Source of the DNA: Trifolium pratense
Taxonomy: Eukaryota > Streptophyta > Magnoliopsida > Fabales > Fabaceae
Length of the DNA stretch: 64,000 bases
Reading direction: 5' to 3'
Assembly (NCBI RefSeq): GCF_020283565.1
Contig: NC_060059.1
Coordinates: 16,982,933 to 17,046,932, forward strand
The notes beneath the pieces were generated by a model. It was not told the DNA's origin and searched no databases. It saw nothing but the letters and a program-made list of their open reading frames with translations. The position numbers were made by a program, and so were the translations under genes. Positions 1 to 13,744 of the stretch are shown piece after piece (within the stretch, counting starts at the first letter, position 1; each line of letters opens with the position of its first letter).

Positions 1-3000
1 CATATATATAAACCGTAAACAATGATTTTAATAAAAATATGATTTTTATTCAATTCAATTTTTGCGTACTTTTAGTTTCCATTTAAATAAAAAATGTATT
101 TTATGTGCATTGATCGACATAATAGGTAAATAAACACCTTGATGGATTTAGAAGTACTCTCTCTATCTCAAAAATGATTGATAAAGGCTAAGAGAACGCG
201 TCAGTACACCACATCCTGAAACCGTTCTCATAGCCTATGTCAACGTTTTTTTTTGCATTTTTTTTATACCGATAAGGGTGCATTACACAATGGCTTTTAG
301 GCGTTGCTATAGAATGAAAATGTTGTAATGAAAGAAAAATAATTTAATAATAAATTTTACTATATTTAAGAATGACTTCATGCAATTTTTCTTATTTAAA
401 GAAGGTGTGCAAAATAAACGTTGTTGATAGCATAAACTATATATGGTTTTAAATTGTGGTCTGCATTTTCAATTGCGGTGTGATCTTCAATTATGTGTAC
501 CACCACATCGTACCGCATCAGGAAGCCTATCATTCAAGCCATATGAACTCCCAAATATTTTCTTCTATTCCACGTTTTTTGAAAAAAATGAAACACTTTA
601 TCCTATACTCTTAAAAATTGTAAGCACATTACCTATAATGAAAACTTAAAAACTAAAAAGAAAAAAGATCACAGTTTGACCATCCTTTTTATATTCCCAT
701 TGTTGTATTTGTTCTTGACTCTTGGCTTCAATGAGGAACTTAAACAAAGCCACCAGAAAAGAAGAAAAAAATTTATATTCTTAATTTATGAAGCAATCTT
801 GAAAAAACAAAAAAATAAATAAATACAGAAGAAAAATAAAAGTAGTAAAGTACACAAAAAGCAAAACACTATTTCTAAACTTTTTTTTTAATGTGTTATT
901 TTTACAATTTTATGTTTATATTGTATTATTTTCTTTGCCACGTTTAGTCTGGAACTCTTATTTATCATGATGACCACATTAACTTTCACTGTGTGATGAT
1001 ATCATGTTCCTTTGGAACTGCATATATATAATATTTAATATTGGTTAAATTTGATATGTGTCCTTAATACACTTGTTAATGTACTATAGATAGATAGATA
1101 GTAATTTTATGTTAAAAATGTGTATTTTATCTTATTAGAAGTCAAAAATTATTTTGTTCAAGATATAATTACTATTTAAAATTACTACTGTAAAAAAATT
1201 TACTATTTAAAATAACTTAAGGGCACATGTTAACATGACCCTTTAAGATTTTAGGAAAAATTGTAGAATAATCAAAGTTGAACTTTTAAAATTAATAGAT
1301 ACATTATTGCTTCAAAAAAAAATTAATAGATACATGAAGTTTCAAATAAAATTGTATATGTACTTTGACCATTGGCAATCATTAATTACAACCGATTTGC
1401 ATTCCCCTTAGTAGTACATGTGTAGCCTTCAACATTTATGGTTGCCTTTCACATATCTTCAAGAGGACATGAATGAACAAATTCAAACACAATTGATTTC
1501 AATTAAAAAACAATTGAACAAATTAGTAATGATAACTAAAATACTGTAATATATTTGAATTTTCTTTTGCTGCACTTTCGAAATATGCTACTCCGACGAC
1601 GTACCCTTAGAGTTTAGGTGTTCAAAATACCATAGTATATTTGACACAATTGAACAAAATTAGTGTTCATATTACGGAGTTTTGGTCCACATGTAATCAC
1701 AAATAGGTAAATATGCACAAATGAAATTAATTTTTAAAAAGAGAGTCTTCAAAATGAAAACTTGAAACAATTTAGAAGAATGATGAAAACCTGCAGAAAG
1801 AAAGGAAAAGATAAAATGATGATGGTTTTTTATTCTCACACCAAATGTATTGCTATTGGAATGCATGATCAAAGAAGAAAAAATGCATATAAAGTAAAAG
1901 TAAAATAAAAGAAAAGATTATTTTAACCTTATCATCCATATTGATCATGTAATTAACCTAATTACCTATTTTTAAACTTGAGAATTACCCAAATAATTCA
2001 AATAGAAGATGCCAACATCTTTCCTCCAAAAAATCACAGTTCCGTACACGATCTAAATTGAAATATATATGAGAACTCTCTCTAATATTGCACCATGCAT
2101 ATATCACAGGTCATGATATCACCACCATACCAAATGTACAAAAATGCAATATTATGTAATAACACTGATACAAATTAAATGAGGCATCCCAAATATACAC
2201 ATTTTCTTTAAAAGAGATATAAACGAAAAACTTATTGAAGTGTTCGATAGAATTATAATTGAAAACAAACTCATTAATAAAGAAAGAATATATATAGAAC
2301 CTGAGAAACCATACTCTCTTTATTTAAATTAATAAAGAAAGTGTTCTATAACATGTACTAAACTATCAAACCTATAGATAGATATATAAAAACTAAATTT
2401 AAATTGACCATTGTTGAACCAACAATATATCTCATCGATCTGCACCTATTATTTCATATTTTCTCCTATTGTATCTCTTCTTCTTCTTCTTCGTCTTCTT
2501 CTTCTTCTTCAATTTATTTTTCTTAGAGACACAACCATTTATTTCTCTCAATGTTTACTCCATTGGGGTATCTATGAATTAAAATCAAGAATAGAGATTA
2601 ATAATGAAATTGATTAACAAACAATAAGAAAAATAAATAAAGAATAGACATTACTATATAACTGTTAAAAAAAACTATATGAAATAACATGATAATTCAT
2701 CAATGTTCATCAATTATCCTTGTCAATTAAACTTATTAATTAAATCTTTATCCATCACCACATCTCTCTTCCAATTTTAACACATGCCTTTAAGAAAAAA
2801 CCGAAACATAACAAAATTAAGAATGAATGTGAGAGATGGGTATTAAGAAAGAAAAAACTTGAATCGATGATCATTGAATCATCTTGCATAAACTGTGAAA
2901 AAATAAAGAACACTACAAAAAATTGTTAAGTGGCGGTTGGAAGATAAAAAAAGAAATTGAAGGGAAGTTATAATTATTTTTGTCATGACATAGATGTAAT

Positions 3001-4000
3001 TGTTATGAAGGGTATTTTTGAAAGAAAAATAGGCTACACCAAATTTGGAGTTTTCCCTTTATTATTGTTATAGATTTTTTTTATTTGCTATTTCAATGTA
3101 CCACAAACTGAAAAAATTAAGTAATGTGAAGTAAAAAAGTAAATAAAAAGAGCATCCTTTCAGCGAGTGATTTAATTTACTGGAACAGATGCAACATTAA
3201 GACCTCATTTCATAATATAACATAGAAAAGTTAACACATACAATTTTCATAAATGAATTATCTCCATGGAATTTGAACAAAATTTGCAAAGAAATTAAAA
3301 ATGTAAAAACAATTAAATTTTAGATATAATGGGATAAAGAAATAGAAAAAGTAATATAACAGAATAATGAACGATGTAGAAATCGAGTGAATATGCATTA
3401 TGGCAAAATGGACAAACCATGTTTCTTCTAATTGTGCCTTTGATTTACTTGTGCCTTTGATTTACTTCCTTCTAGAGTAATTAGAAACAAAAAGAAAAAT
3501 TATCAGAAAGAGAGAAAATTCACTCCTTTTCAAATTTAAACCATGTGTGTGTCTATCAATAGAAACAAAAATTCAAGAACGGGAGAAATGAATATTTCAT
3601 CCTTTTCCCGAATTTGAAGAAGAAGAAAATTAGAAATAGTGATGCGTACAAAGAGGGCAGAGAAAATAGAGAGAAGAGAAGATAAAAAATGTTATTTGTT
3701 GGTTATGGAAGTTAAAGAAAAGTATGGTTTTGGAAAGTATTAAAGAAGAGTTCTGAAGGGTATTTTGAGATTTTCAAAAAAAGGCTACACCAAAAGAGAT
3801 GTTTTCCCTTTATTAATGTTATAGATATCGGTTATCGCTGTGCAGAAGTAAGTCCACAAAGACAACACCCACCCGACCCGATTGAGATTCGGGCAACCCA
3901 CAAAAGCAAAACGAGGGATAGAAAAAACCCTAAGCATTCCTTTTCCTCCATCCAGAGGTTTGATTCCTCTACGTCCGTCCTTTTTGTTCTTGTGCTTTGT
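1..4000. other. AT-rich intergenic region with repeat fragments
   Basis: No gene is seen. The stretch is AT-rich, with short microsatellites: a GATA run near 1088 and a (CTT)n run at about 2478-2513. Around 440-510 there is a fragment beginning ATGGTTTTAAATTGTGGTC that resembles the foldback repeat at 61750-61905. Two related segments containing 'ggctacacc' and 'ttttccctttatta' lie at about 3007-3070 and 3757-3830, roughly 750 bases apart, just upstream of the first gene. Confidence 0.6.
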
Positions 4001-4022
4001 AGACGATAGAACCAAACCAACC

Positions 4023-7000
4023 ATGATGAATAGAACCATGCGTATGCATAAGGAAGCCTTAAAGAGGAAAAACCCTTGGTTTCGAGAAAATATTTGGGAA
4101 CACCTAGACGAACTCAATCCAGCGTATTACAGTAAGAACAAACTTTTCTCAATCAATAATTTAAACTCAAGTAGCTAAATCATCTATCTATGTTTAATTT
4201 GCAGCGCCGGATCTTATGCATTTAATAACAAACTCATCTAGAAAGCGACCAAAGTTCCACAATAAAGGTGATAATGACCATCTAGATGTACATACAAAGA
4301 AAGCTGTTCTCAAAGTTTCTTCTTCTATTGTTGCTCTTTTATCTTATACTGGTATGTATGTATGTATTCAACTCTCCAATTACTTTCACATGTTGTTTGT
4401 TTTATTCTATCTATCTATCTATCTATCAATTCCATGAATGATTTATTTGAATACAGGGGAGCAGGAGTTGACTCAATGTTCTGGCGTCATCATTGAAAAC
4501 AATGATGACAATAATGGTCATATTGTTTTGACATCCGCCAATCTCATTCGTCGTCCTACTAAAGAAGACGTTATGGAAGATAAGTTGGCTGATGCTCTTA
4601 AGGTTTGTTTCTTTGTGTTTATATTTGTGGCTCTTAAACCTAATTGATTGATTGGGACGACGACTAGTCCTCATGTCTTATTTTTCTAAATCCACGGGTT
4701 ATGTTATGTCTTTTACATTTATCAAATTTGTTACAACTTACAATATTCTTAGACCTAATGTTATTGCCAGTCGAGCTAGGACTTGTGGATGCAATTAATG
4801 TTATTTTTAATTATACTTTTATCCTCAAAAATCAATCATAATAACTTACTTGATGATTAGGCATCCGCAGTAAACTCAAATTTACAAGACTCTACTTCTT
4901 CTTTGTAGGTTATGATATACTTGTATGATGGTGGATCATACCAGGGAGAAGTGCGTGCCTATGATTTCCACTATAATATTGCTTGGATACAGTTTCGGTC
5001 CCATTCATCCCTTGCTACTGCAAAGTTAAGACTAGTGGACGATTACATCAATGTTAATCCGGATGAGGAGAAGTCATTTGACCTTCGACCACAGTCTAGC
5101 CATTTTAACTTTGTTCCTGGTCATCCAATAGTTGCTGTGGGGCGTTATTTTGCTAAGCCGTTTGACGTCATGGCTGCTCCCGGTGAATTCACGTTAGTTA
5201 GTTAGTTAGAGTTGTTCTCGTTGTACATATTATCTTTGGAGTAAAGTTCCTTGTATGCAACTCTTGTTTGTTCCTTTCCAGTCTTGGTCGCTGCGATTTT
5301 GACTGTAAGGAGCTCTTCATGGGGACTTGCCAGACCACCAGAGTAATTTGTCTCCCCTTCTATCTTCTAGGATTAATGTTGAGTGTGAACAAAGAATGAT
5401 TGCTTAACTTTCTCTATATTTATATTATTGATTGAGATGAGTGATTATGATAAAAGTATTTGGTTTAACTATAACTATTTGGAAGAAATTCTTTGAATTT
5501 CTGATTATCGTGTGGCTCTTTTTTTTTACATTGATGGCTCATCTCACTTATTTTTATTAACATTTACCTTTGTTGCAGTGTGGTGAGGGTGGCGCACTTA
5601 TAAACCTTTCAGGAGAAGTAATTGGCATTATATATTACTATGAATATGGTTTTACTACCCCATTTATGCCTATAAATATAGCTAAAAATTGCTGGGAGCA
5701 TTACAAAAGATATGGGTATGTTAATGTCGTGTTTATCAATCTTATTTTATTCTTTATATTTATTAATATTGCATTATTTAGTTGTTCATTAGTGTCTCTA
5801 TGGGCTCTCTCGTTAACAAGGCAGTCTCTTATATAGTAGGATGCTTCAAATATTGTGTAATTGGCTACTTCCATGTGTGGATGATGGAGTGGGAATATTG
5901 TTTAGTAAGAACTTCATAATTGCGATAAATGATTACTGTTGCCTTTTGATGAAGATTACCTGAACATTACTTATTACCAGCTATTAATTTGGTATTTTCT
6001 TATTTTACTGTGGCATTATGATCATGACATTGATGGAGTGTTTCTAAGTCCTTGTTTCACATTTCAGTTCTTTAGTTGGTGCAATTTTATTTGCCAGCAA
6101 CATTTCTCTAGCCGTATAAGCTTTGAATAATAATTTTTTTTGTTATAAGAACGTAACACATAGATGCTTATTTTGACAATTATGTCTTCCAAATTTTGAA
6201 ACAATCAAATTCTTTTTATTTTCACGGTGGTGCAGTTTCAATCTTCATACTGTCACTTGTATATGAATGCTGCTCATATTTAGTCATTTGGAATCTTGAG
6301 AGTTCAAGTACTGGACGGTGGTCCCTAAATAATGAATCACGTCTTCTCATCTCATAAATTGCTTAAGGTATAAACCAATCATTCATGATCTAATGATAGC
6401 TCTTCACAACAGGGAACTCCGGCGACCTTCTCTGGGAGTTTATGCTACAAACTTTTACACAGCTGAAATATATTTCATAGAAAAGGTTATTCAAAAGAAT
6501 CCGAGTATTTGCAATGGAGTTTTTGTTGAGAAGGTATACTATACTATACTGTCTAGTAAAATGCTCTGTTTGTAGCATCCCTCTTTTAGCTGCCTAAGAA
6601 AGCATTTGTTTTTATGTTTTTTTTTTTTTTTGGGATTTGTATGATACCCAAGACAGTTTTTTTTATTTGAAATTTTGTATAATTTGCACATCTTAATATG
6701 ATTCAATTGTGTGTAGGTAATTCAAGGATCTTCTGCTGATTTGGCTGGGCTGCATTTTAATGATGTAATAGTTCAGTGTGGCGGAAAAACAGTTCGCAGT
6801 TTCTTGGAGGTATATTCTGTTTATTATTAGCTTTTATTTTTATATTTTTTTACCAATTTTGTTTTCTGTCAAGCAAGTGGATTGGGATATTTTTAGAGAT
6901 TGTAATAAAGGCATTTAATTCAAATTTATTATACTTACTGTTTATTTTTCTTCTTAATCTTAATACAAAATCTCTCTATAATTTGGGGAACTCAAATTGT

Positions 7001-9668
7001 ATTGGATGAAGATAAATTCCAATGTTTTAAGAACCGGACCGGCCGGTCCGACCGGTTGGCCCGTGAACCGAGCATCTCAACGGTCCGGATGACTAGCCAG
7101 AACCGCTAGTCAGTGGAACCGGAAAAAAACCGGTGTGAACCGGTATGAACCGTGGAGAACCGGAAAAACCGGTGAACCGGGAAATCAGGAAAACCGGCCG
7201 GTTTCTTCTCTCAGTAAAAAAATGATTTTTTTTATTGCTCAGTGTAAAAAAAGAAACGGAATAATTAATTTCTCTTTTCTATCTCTCGATTTCGACCACC
7301 TGATTTATCTCCATCGATGACCTTTATTTTCCAGTATAAAAATGACTCTTTTCCTGTGTTTTCTAAATCTTCCATAAGCTGTCATACTCACAATCGTCAC
7401 ATGACTAGAGTTGCATAGCAGAGAAAAGAAACAGAAGAAGTGTAGCACGAGAAGTGTAGTACAAAGAAGAGTATACATAAGTCAAAAGAAGAAAAAAAGA
7501 ATGATGAAAGAAGAAGAAATAGAAGAGAAGTGAAAGAAAGAAAAAAAATTGGAAACTGGAGGAATAAGTGAGTGAGCGGCGCAGTAAGTGATGTTATATA
7601 TTTGCCTACAAACAATTAGGGTTTTTTTGAAAGTATAATGGGCCTAACATGTGATAAATTAGATATTGGGCTAATAATTAGGTGTATTTGTCATGTAACA
7701 AAGAAGTCCATCATAAGATTTTTTTTTAAACTATTATTTATTATTATTAGTTATTGATTATAAAGTAAATAATAATATATTCATTTATTATCCGGTTCAA
7801 TCTATCCGGTTCAATAACGGTTGAACCGATTGAACCGGTTGAATCTTGAACCAGAGATCCTAACGGTTCGATCTCCGGTCCGGTTCTTAAAACATTGATA
7901 AATTCTTTAAATCCAATCGTTGTTAATTGTTATAATATGTTAGATTAGATATGGGCCCTTAATTGGGATAGCAATAATAATAGGATTTACATGGCACTCA
8001 ATAAAAAATCACTAAGGGTCTGTTTGGTAAAAATAAGCTATAAGCTAGCTGATAGCTGATAAGCTAGCTGATAGCTGAAAAGCTAGCTTATAGCTGATAG
8101 CTGAAAAGCTAGCTTATTGAAATTAAAGTGTTTGGTAAAATTAGCTTTTAAAGTGGTTATTAAATATAAAATTACATAATTGATAGTGGGTAGTTTATTT
8201 TTTAGAGTGGGTAGTTATTAAATTAAAGGGTAAAAATGGAATAAAGTATAAAAAGCTATAAGCTATAAGCTCAAATGCTACTTGAAATAGCATCTGAAAG
8301 AAAGCTATAAGCTAGTACAAAAAGCTTGTTACCAAACACCTCTAATTTTTTGAAACAAGCTTATAAGCTCATATAATAAGCTATAAGCTAGCTTATTTAT
8401 GTTACCAAACAGAGCCTAATTTGCCACATCACCTCACTGTTGTATAGAAGAATGGCCGTTTCTTATTGGATGTCAGTGTAAAACTATTTTACACTACCGA
8501 TGTATGCCCATTAAACTTAATATAATTAATGGATGGAGATAAACAACAGGATCTGAAACTAGTTCAGATCTGCCATGACTTCATGAAAGAAAGGTTGGTG
8601 ATGGCTGATAGGAGGATGCAGAGGGAGATGGATATTAGTTGGTAGTTTTATTATTAAATAGTAGGCAGTTTTTATAGTAAAAAAATAACTGTCACTACTG
8701 TTTGAAAGGAGTTAATTAATTAGAAGAATGAGAGTTGTAGCCTAAAAGGGTCATGGAGAAGGAGATTATCAGAAAGTTATTGAGTGGTTAGTGGGAGAGA
8801 CCCAACTGTCGAACATTTGGGATGGGCAGAGGCCAAGCTCTTGAATCTTGGTGTGTTTCACAGTTTCAGTTCTTTTTATTTGTAGTCTTCCTATCATTAT
8901 TGTCACGTCTGTACGTGTAATGTTGTGGATGTGAATCATCATTCACCAGAATTACTATCAATAAAGTGCAATCTGTTTCTCTTTAGTGCCAGTTTCTATC
9001 ATAATACTCTCAATATTAAAAATATATGAATCTTAACTAATTTATCGTTCTCTAGAAAAAATACTCCCAAAAAGTAGAAAGATTTTTCTATTTTTCCCTC
9101 CACTCCTTTCTTTCCAAACGAGCCCAAGTATGTCACCCTAGGGATTGAATTGAACTCACTCATATAAAACTGAGTCATGAAGCGAACTCTTATAAAAGAG
9201 CCTCTAACATCTCTTCATGATATGCTTAAGCATCGTCAATTTGCCCTAATTTTTTGGAATCAGATTTAGGGGTTCACAAGTACACCGAACTTGTCCTTTT
9301 TGTATGTATTGTTTTTTGGTTGAAATCTATTTGTATTCTAAATCAGTCGCCTGGTTTTTTTTTTCTCGTATTTGTTGTTTGTACTTGAATATAAGCGTAT
9401 GATTTGGTTAATTATTATGCGTTTCTCCCTTGTTTGTTCAGTTTTTGGAAATGGTGTGGGATAAGAAGGTTGGAGACGTGTTACAATTGTCTGTGGTCCG
9501 AGCATCTCAAGATGATCCCATAGATGTCAATATGGTGGTTGATGAAGTTGCTATCGAAAAATTTAATCGGTAAGCCTCAGTGTCGATCGTATCTTGATTA
9601 GTTTCAAATTCCTAATGGTGCTAATGATTCTTTTATTTTTTTTGAATAGTTGGCCAAGGAACCTTTGA
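4023..9668 (+). CDS. Protease Do-like (DegP/HtrA family) trypsin + PDZ protein, catalytically dead
   Basis: Exons read from GT-AG borders: 4023-4131, 4205-4351, 4457-4602, 4909-5192, 5282-5342, 5579-5715, 6413-6533, 6717-6809, 9442-9569, 9650-9668. They join in frame to 1245 nt (414 aa). Residues ~70-295 are a trypsin-like fold (KVSSSIVALLSYTG, SGVIIE, VLTSANLI, VGRYFAKPFD, CGEGGALINLSGEVIG). Residues ~300-395 are a PDZ domain (SSADLAGLHFNDVIVQCGG). This matches plant proteins named protease Do-like 14. All three catalytic positions are altered: the His site is Asn (LTSAN, ~114), the Asp site is Asn (HYNIAW, ~157) and the Ser site is Glu (CGEGG, ~252), so hydrolysis is unlikely. A scaffold or peptide-binding role is inference. 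ATG 4023 was chosen as the first ATG continuous with the conserved frame; 4026 is an alternative. No clear transit peptide is seen. Intron 8 (2.6 kb) hosts two MITEs. Confidence 0.85.
7020..7897. mobile_element. hAT-like non-autonomous element (MITE) in intron 8
   Basis: Near-perfect terminal inverted repeats of about 23 bases begin CAATGTTTTAAGAACCGG and end in the reverse complement. The flanks repeat ATAAATTC (7012-7019 and 7898-7905), an 8-bp target-site duplication as expected for hAT elements. One extra matching G could make it 9 bp, which would suggest a Mutator-like origin. The interior is rich in CCGGTTGAACCGG-like words and has no transposase ORF. Confidence 0.75.
8016..8416. mobile_element. 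Tourist-like (PIF/Harbinger) MITE in intron 8
   Basis: The 401-bp element has inverted ends: GGGTCTGTTTGGTAA on the left and TTACCAAACAGAGCC on the right (14 of 15 positions pair). It is flanked by TAA trinucleotides (8013-8015 and 8417-8419), the usual PIF/Harbinger target duplication. The interior repeats AGCTATAAGCTAGCT words that can fold into hairpins. There is no coding capacity. Confidence 0.75.
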
Positions 9669-11170
9669 ACCAGTGAGCTGATGAGTTTTTTTGTTCAAAT
9701 CTATTTATATCCTTATTGCACTGGGCTCTTAAGCTGTGGAGTTCGAACTTCGAAGTACCATGTTCATGCTGAAATACACTACCAATCTGTTTATTTGGCC
9801 TAAAATAACCGTTCATGATGTTTTGAGAGGCCCATCTAACATGGACTTAATGTTTAAGCGTATATATATGCTCACTTTTAAGTTATTTTGCTTCTTATTT
9901 AAATCAATTTTAACTATTATGTTTTGCAAATACAAATTATATGCAGAGACATTTGATGTGTTAGATTGGGATATGTTTGTTTGAACTCTCGATTCTTCAC
10001 ATCTCTATATTTAAAGATCTTCTATTCTTGCCCCTGACTGTTTGAAAAAAACACTATTCTATTTCAATTTCATTTTTTCATTTTTTTATATTTACTAGCG
10101 TGTTGACGGGCACTCCCGTGCTCGGCTGTCTGCATTCTGCTAACATCTCTATAAGATTATTTTTAATTTTTCAATTTTTTTTATGAATAGTTTAGCTTTT
10201 GCAAAACAACAAATAAGTCGTATAAAGGTGTTGAGTCCAATGCAAAAATCCCTTGAGTGAAAAAATGAGGACCAAAGTGAAATATCCTGAACATGGGCAT
10301 ACTTATCTAGTGCTAGCTTGTGAATAAATTTATCTTAATTTTGTCATATTAACAATTTATAATCCCAGATTCCATCATTTACCCCCCAATTGACAACTAG
10401 ATCTTGGAATCTTTATTTTTGAAGATGTGTCAAGCTTAGTTGGAATTTTAATTTTTTTTTCTTAATTTTTAATGCCACATAGAATTGTTTTATAAAACAT
10501 GATTTTCTTAAAAAAATAATTAAAAAAAACATTTAAAAACTATAACTTTACCTTTAAGATTACTCTAAATATGGTCATTTACTTCTTGTTATTTGCATAA
10601 TATTGAAGTTTATAAAATTTGAGTTTCTCTTTTGAGAATTAGAGAGTAAATCCTCTCTTGACTGTGAGACCACATCATTTTCTCATTTAACAACAAAAAA
10701 AAAAAATTAAAATCTAAAGATTAAACTATAATTTACTATATTAATTTTTTTATTAAATATTTAATTAAAAAAAATAATGTTGATATAATTTCATTCAAGT
10801 ATACGCACATAAATCTAATCTAAATATATACAATCTCCCAAGTGATTTCTTGATTTCAGATACATACTTTAACTTTGTAGTCCTTTTCCTTAGATATTTC
10901 CATACTAATAAATTTAATAAAATTTGCTTCAAAAAATAATAAAAGTAATTTATTACACATTTTTATTATTAATATGATTTATTTTTCAATCAGTAAATTT
11001 TTTAAACTGTCTAATTTTTATTTTTTTTCATAACAAATATGAGTATTTTCTTAGTAGTAGTTTTTGTTACTCCATTTTAAAAATGAGATAAGAAAAAGCA
11101 CAGTAGTATAAGATAAGAAGATTAGGAGGGAACGGTAACCGCTATCACATAAAGGGATAGATAGATAGCA
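9669..11170. other. Intergenic region between the Do-like gene and RPS16
   Basis: No gene is seen. The first ~150 bases after the stop codon are probably 3' UTR of the Do-like gene. The rest is AT-rich with poly(A)/poly(T) tracts. A small GC-rich inverted word (gggcac...gtgctc) lies near 10108-10123. Confidence 0.5.
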
Positions 11171-11324
11171 GCGAAACAACATCATTGTACCTTCGGAGCC
11201 AGCCAGGTTTGTTTCTTCTCTGTTCCTTCTATACTTTTTTGTTCAATTTATTTATAATTATGTTCAACTCTTCACTCCAAACTTGTGTTGTTCTTTCAAA
11301 TTTTGGGTTCAGTGTTGTTGAAAA

Positions 11325-13273
11325 ATGGTGGTGAGTATTCGATTAGCGAGACTTGGGTGCACACACAGACCCTTTTACCGTGTTGTTGTTGCTGATAGCA
11401 AATCTGCAAGAGATGGCAAGAACATTGAAGTTGTTGGTTACTACAATCCTCTTGCAGGTTCAACATCAAATTCTCTATCCTAATCTATAATTCTGTCTGG
11501 TTATGCTCAAATTATGTCATTAAAAATTGCATTTTTGTTTCTTTTTTGGTATAAAGCCAAAAACTTTTTCCTTTCATTTGGGTATACTTTATGGGGGATT
11601 GGTACTAAAAGCACAATCTTGTTTTGAGACAAAAATATTAGATTTTATAAGGTTTGCTACTAAGTAGCGTACTGTGTTTTTTCAGATTTTGCCCCCCCCT
11701 TGAGTTTGCACTTAAGTAGCGAATTGTGTTTTTCCAGATTTTCGCCCCCTTTTACACTCGCTAGTTATCTTGCGAGGGGGTATTTTTGGAATTTCAGGGC
11801 GTGCGGGAGAAAGGCAGGGGGCGCGAAAAGAAAACATTGTAGGGTTGAGTAAGGTCCAGCGCAAATTCTAAGATGATATTAGAGTCTGGTTCGAGATTCG
11901 TTGTGCCACACTGCCACCTGCTATTAGGTTTATGTTATCGGGTTATCCACCATTTATATTCACACACCAAATCCAATAGTGTTGGGCGTGACCTTACAAG
12001 TTGGTTTTATAGGGTTGAAATAGGCCCAACCCAAATTCTAAGTAACTTGTTTTCTTGTTGCTTTTGCTTTTGCTTATGATTAGTGGGTTAATTGACATTA
12101 CATATATAGGATTTGTTTGAAAGGATACGGAATTATTGTTGTGAATATCTTAGATTATGAATTGTAATGAAATTGCATGAGTCAGTTTAGCTATTCCTTA
12201 TAGTTAGGAACAGAAACACAGGTATGAATATTGAATATAGAAATTACCTTTAACTTTTCGCTCGAATGACCATAAGGAAACACATGTTTGGTTTATAAAT
12301 GATTGGTAATATCTCTTGTTATCAGCGTTGATTCAAAACATTACTTTATGCTTAATTTCACTTTGGTTCCTTGGTAATTTTGCACTGATTTTTTCAAATT
12401 GAAAGCATCGCGTACCTATCACCTATGTCAATTTGTAGTTTAATGTCTTTAAATTGCAGTGATGTGTCTAATGATTTCCACTTACATGCATGGTATCACA
12501 TTTTACGAGTTGGTGATAGGTCCATTTTTTAGCCAGGTCTTAGGTAGGGAATGTATCAGGAGGATTTGGGTACGGATTAAAATAGGACGATAGACTGATA
12601 GAGGGATCTGAACTGCATCATTTAAAAACGTGGGGGAATTTGATTGTTTTAAAAAATTATCGAGGGACCAAAATTGTTTGGTCATACTGCCATATTAAAA
12701 GGATTAAAAATACAAGTTGCAAAAGTCACGCCTGTTTGTTCTTGTTATGTGTACCAGTTAGCGATAGAAGGAGGATGGTTCAAGTTGATACACATCAAAT
12801 CCTTTTTTTAACTTCATTTACTTCTATACAGATAAAGAGGATGAAAAAAGACTGAATATCAAACTTGAAAGAGTGAAGTAAGTTACTTTATTCAATTCTA
12901 ATTTATCTAGTTATTCGTACACAATTTTTGGGAAATTTAGTGATAATTGTTGCTCGATCCATCTTTAATAGCATAATTTTTCCTCATATTCTTTAGGTAT
13001 TGGCTTTCTGTTGGTGCTCAACCTTCAGAATCCGTGGAGACTCTTTTATTTCGATCTGGTTTACAAGTGAAACGCAAAGGTGGACTGTCTGGTGTTGATA
13101 CCCCGAACCAAGAGCAGTCAGCCAATGACAAAGAAGCGGATGGTAAACTGACACATCCTTCCCTTTGAATCTCTTTTAGTACTGTTTTTGGTTTCATTAT
13201 TTTCTCATATCATTTACTATTTATTTTAGGCGTGTCTGCAGAAGCTGTTTTTTCTATTGGCTTACAAGTTTAA
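11325..13273 (+). CDS. RPS16: Nuclear-encoded organellar ribosomal protein S16
   Basis: Exons 11325-11457, 12832-12877, 12997-13142 and 13230-13273 join in frame to 369 nt (122 aa). The N-terminus is a bacterial-type S16 (bS16) domain: [20 protein letters not shown], then [17 protein letters not shown], then [18 protein letters not shown]. The last ~40 residues are a low-complexity plant extension. S16 is a small-subunit protein of chloroplast and mitochondrial ribosomes. Published work on Medicago and Populus reports loss of plastid rps16 and dual targeting of a nuclear S16 of mitochondrial descent; this gene fits that family. The protein begins directly with the mature S16 domain and has no separate presequence. 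A possible 5' UTR intron runs from ~11207 to ~11312 (CAG|GTTTGT ... TTCAG), so the real transcript start is upstream. Confidence 0.9.
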
Positions 13274-13744
13274 CTGAGGGAATGACAGCCGTATGTTTGG
13301 AGAAGGCGGGTTTTGTTGTGAGTGTGTCGTCCATTGCAATGGAAACACTTTGATCAAACTTTGCTCTTTGTTAAATTGATTTGTCATCTTGCTGTTATCA
13401 ACTTTTTTTGTCTTCATGAACTAACTTTGAAGATGCCAGTGCAATATTTGAATGTAGCTCATTTGATCTTTGCTTTATTCCTCTACTCTGTCTGTCATAT
13501 ATGCATGCATGCTTGACATTACTCTCTACTCTTCAAGTCATTTTTTTTAATTGTTTTTGAACTTATTGTTCATGGAGATTCATTTTGAAAACTATCCTGT
13601 TGTCTATTTTTGTGTGTTATATATAAAAATATTTTGAAAAATAATATTTTCAATAATATTACACTGAGAATGTTATTCCAAAAGACTTTTTAGTTTTTAC
13701 TAATGTAGCATTTTTTTTACAATGTTCTTAGAAATCTTTTAAGA

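Noticed and set aside
7135..7320. ORF MNRYEPWRTGKTG...
   Set aside because: It arises from the ACCGG-rich repeats of the intronic hAT-like element.
10100..10135. Hairpin-like word possibly from a Helitron end
   Set aside because: No CTRR end, no TC start and no A/T target pair could be tied to it.
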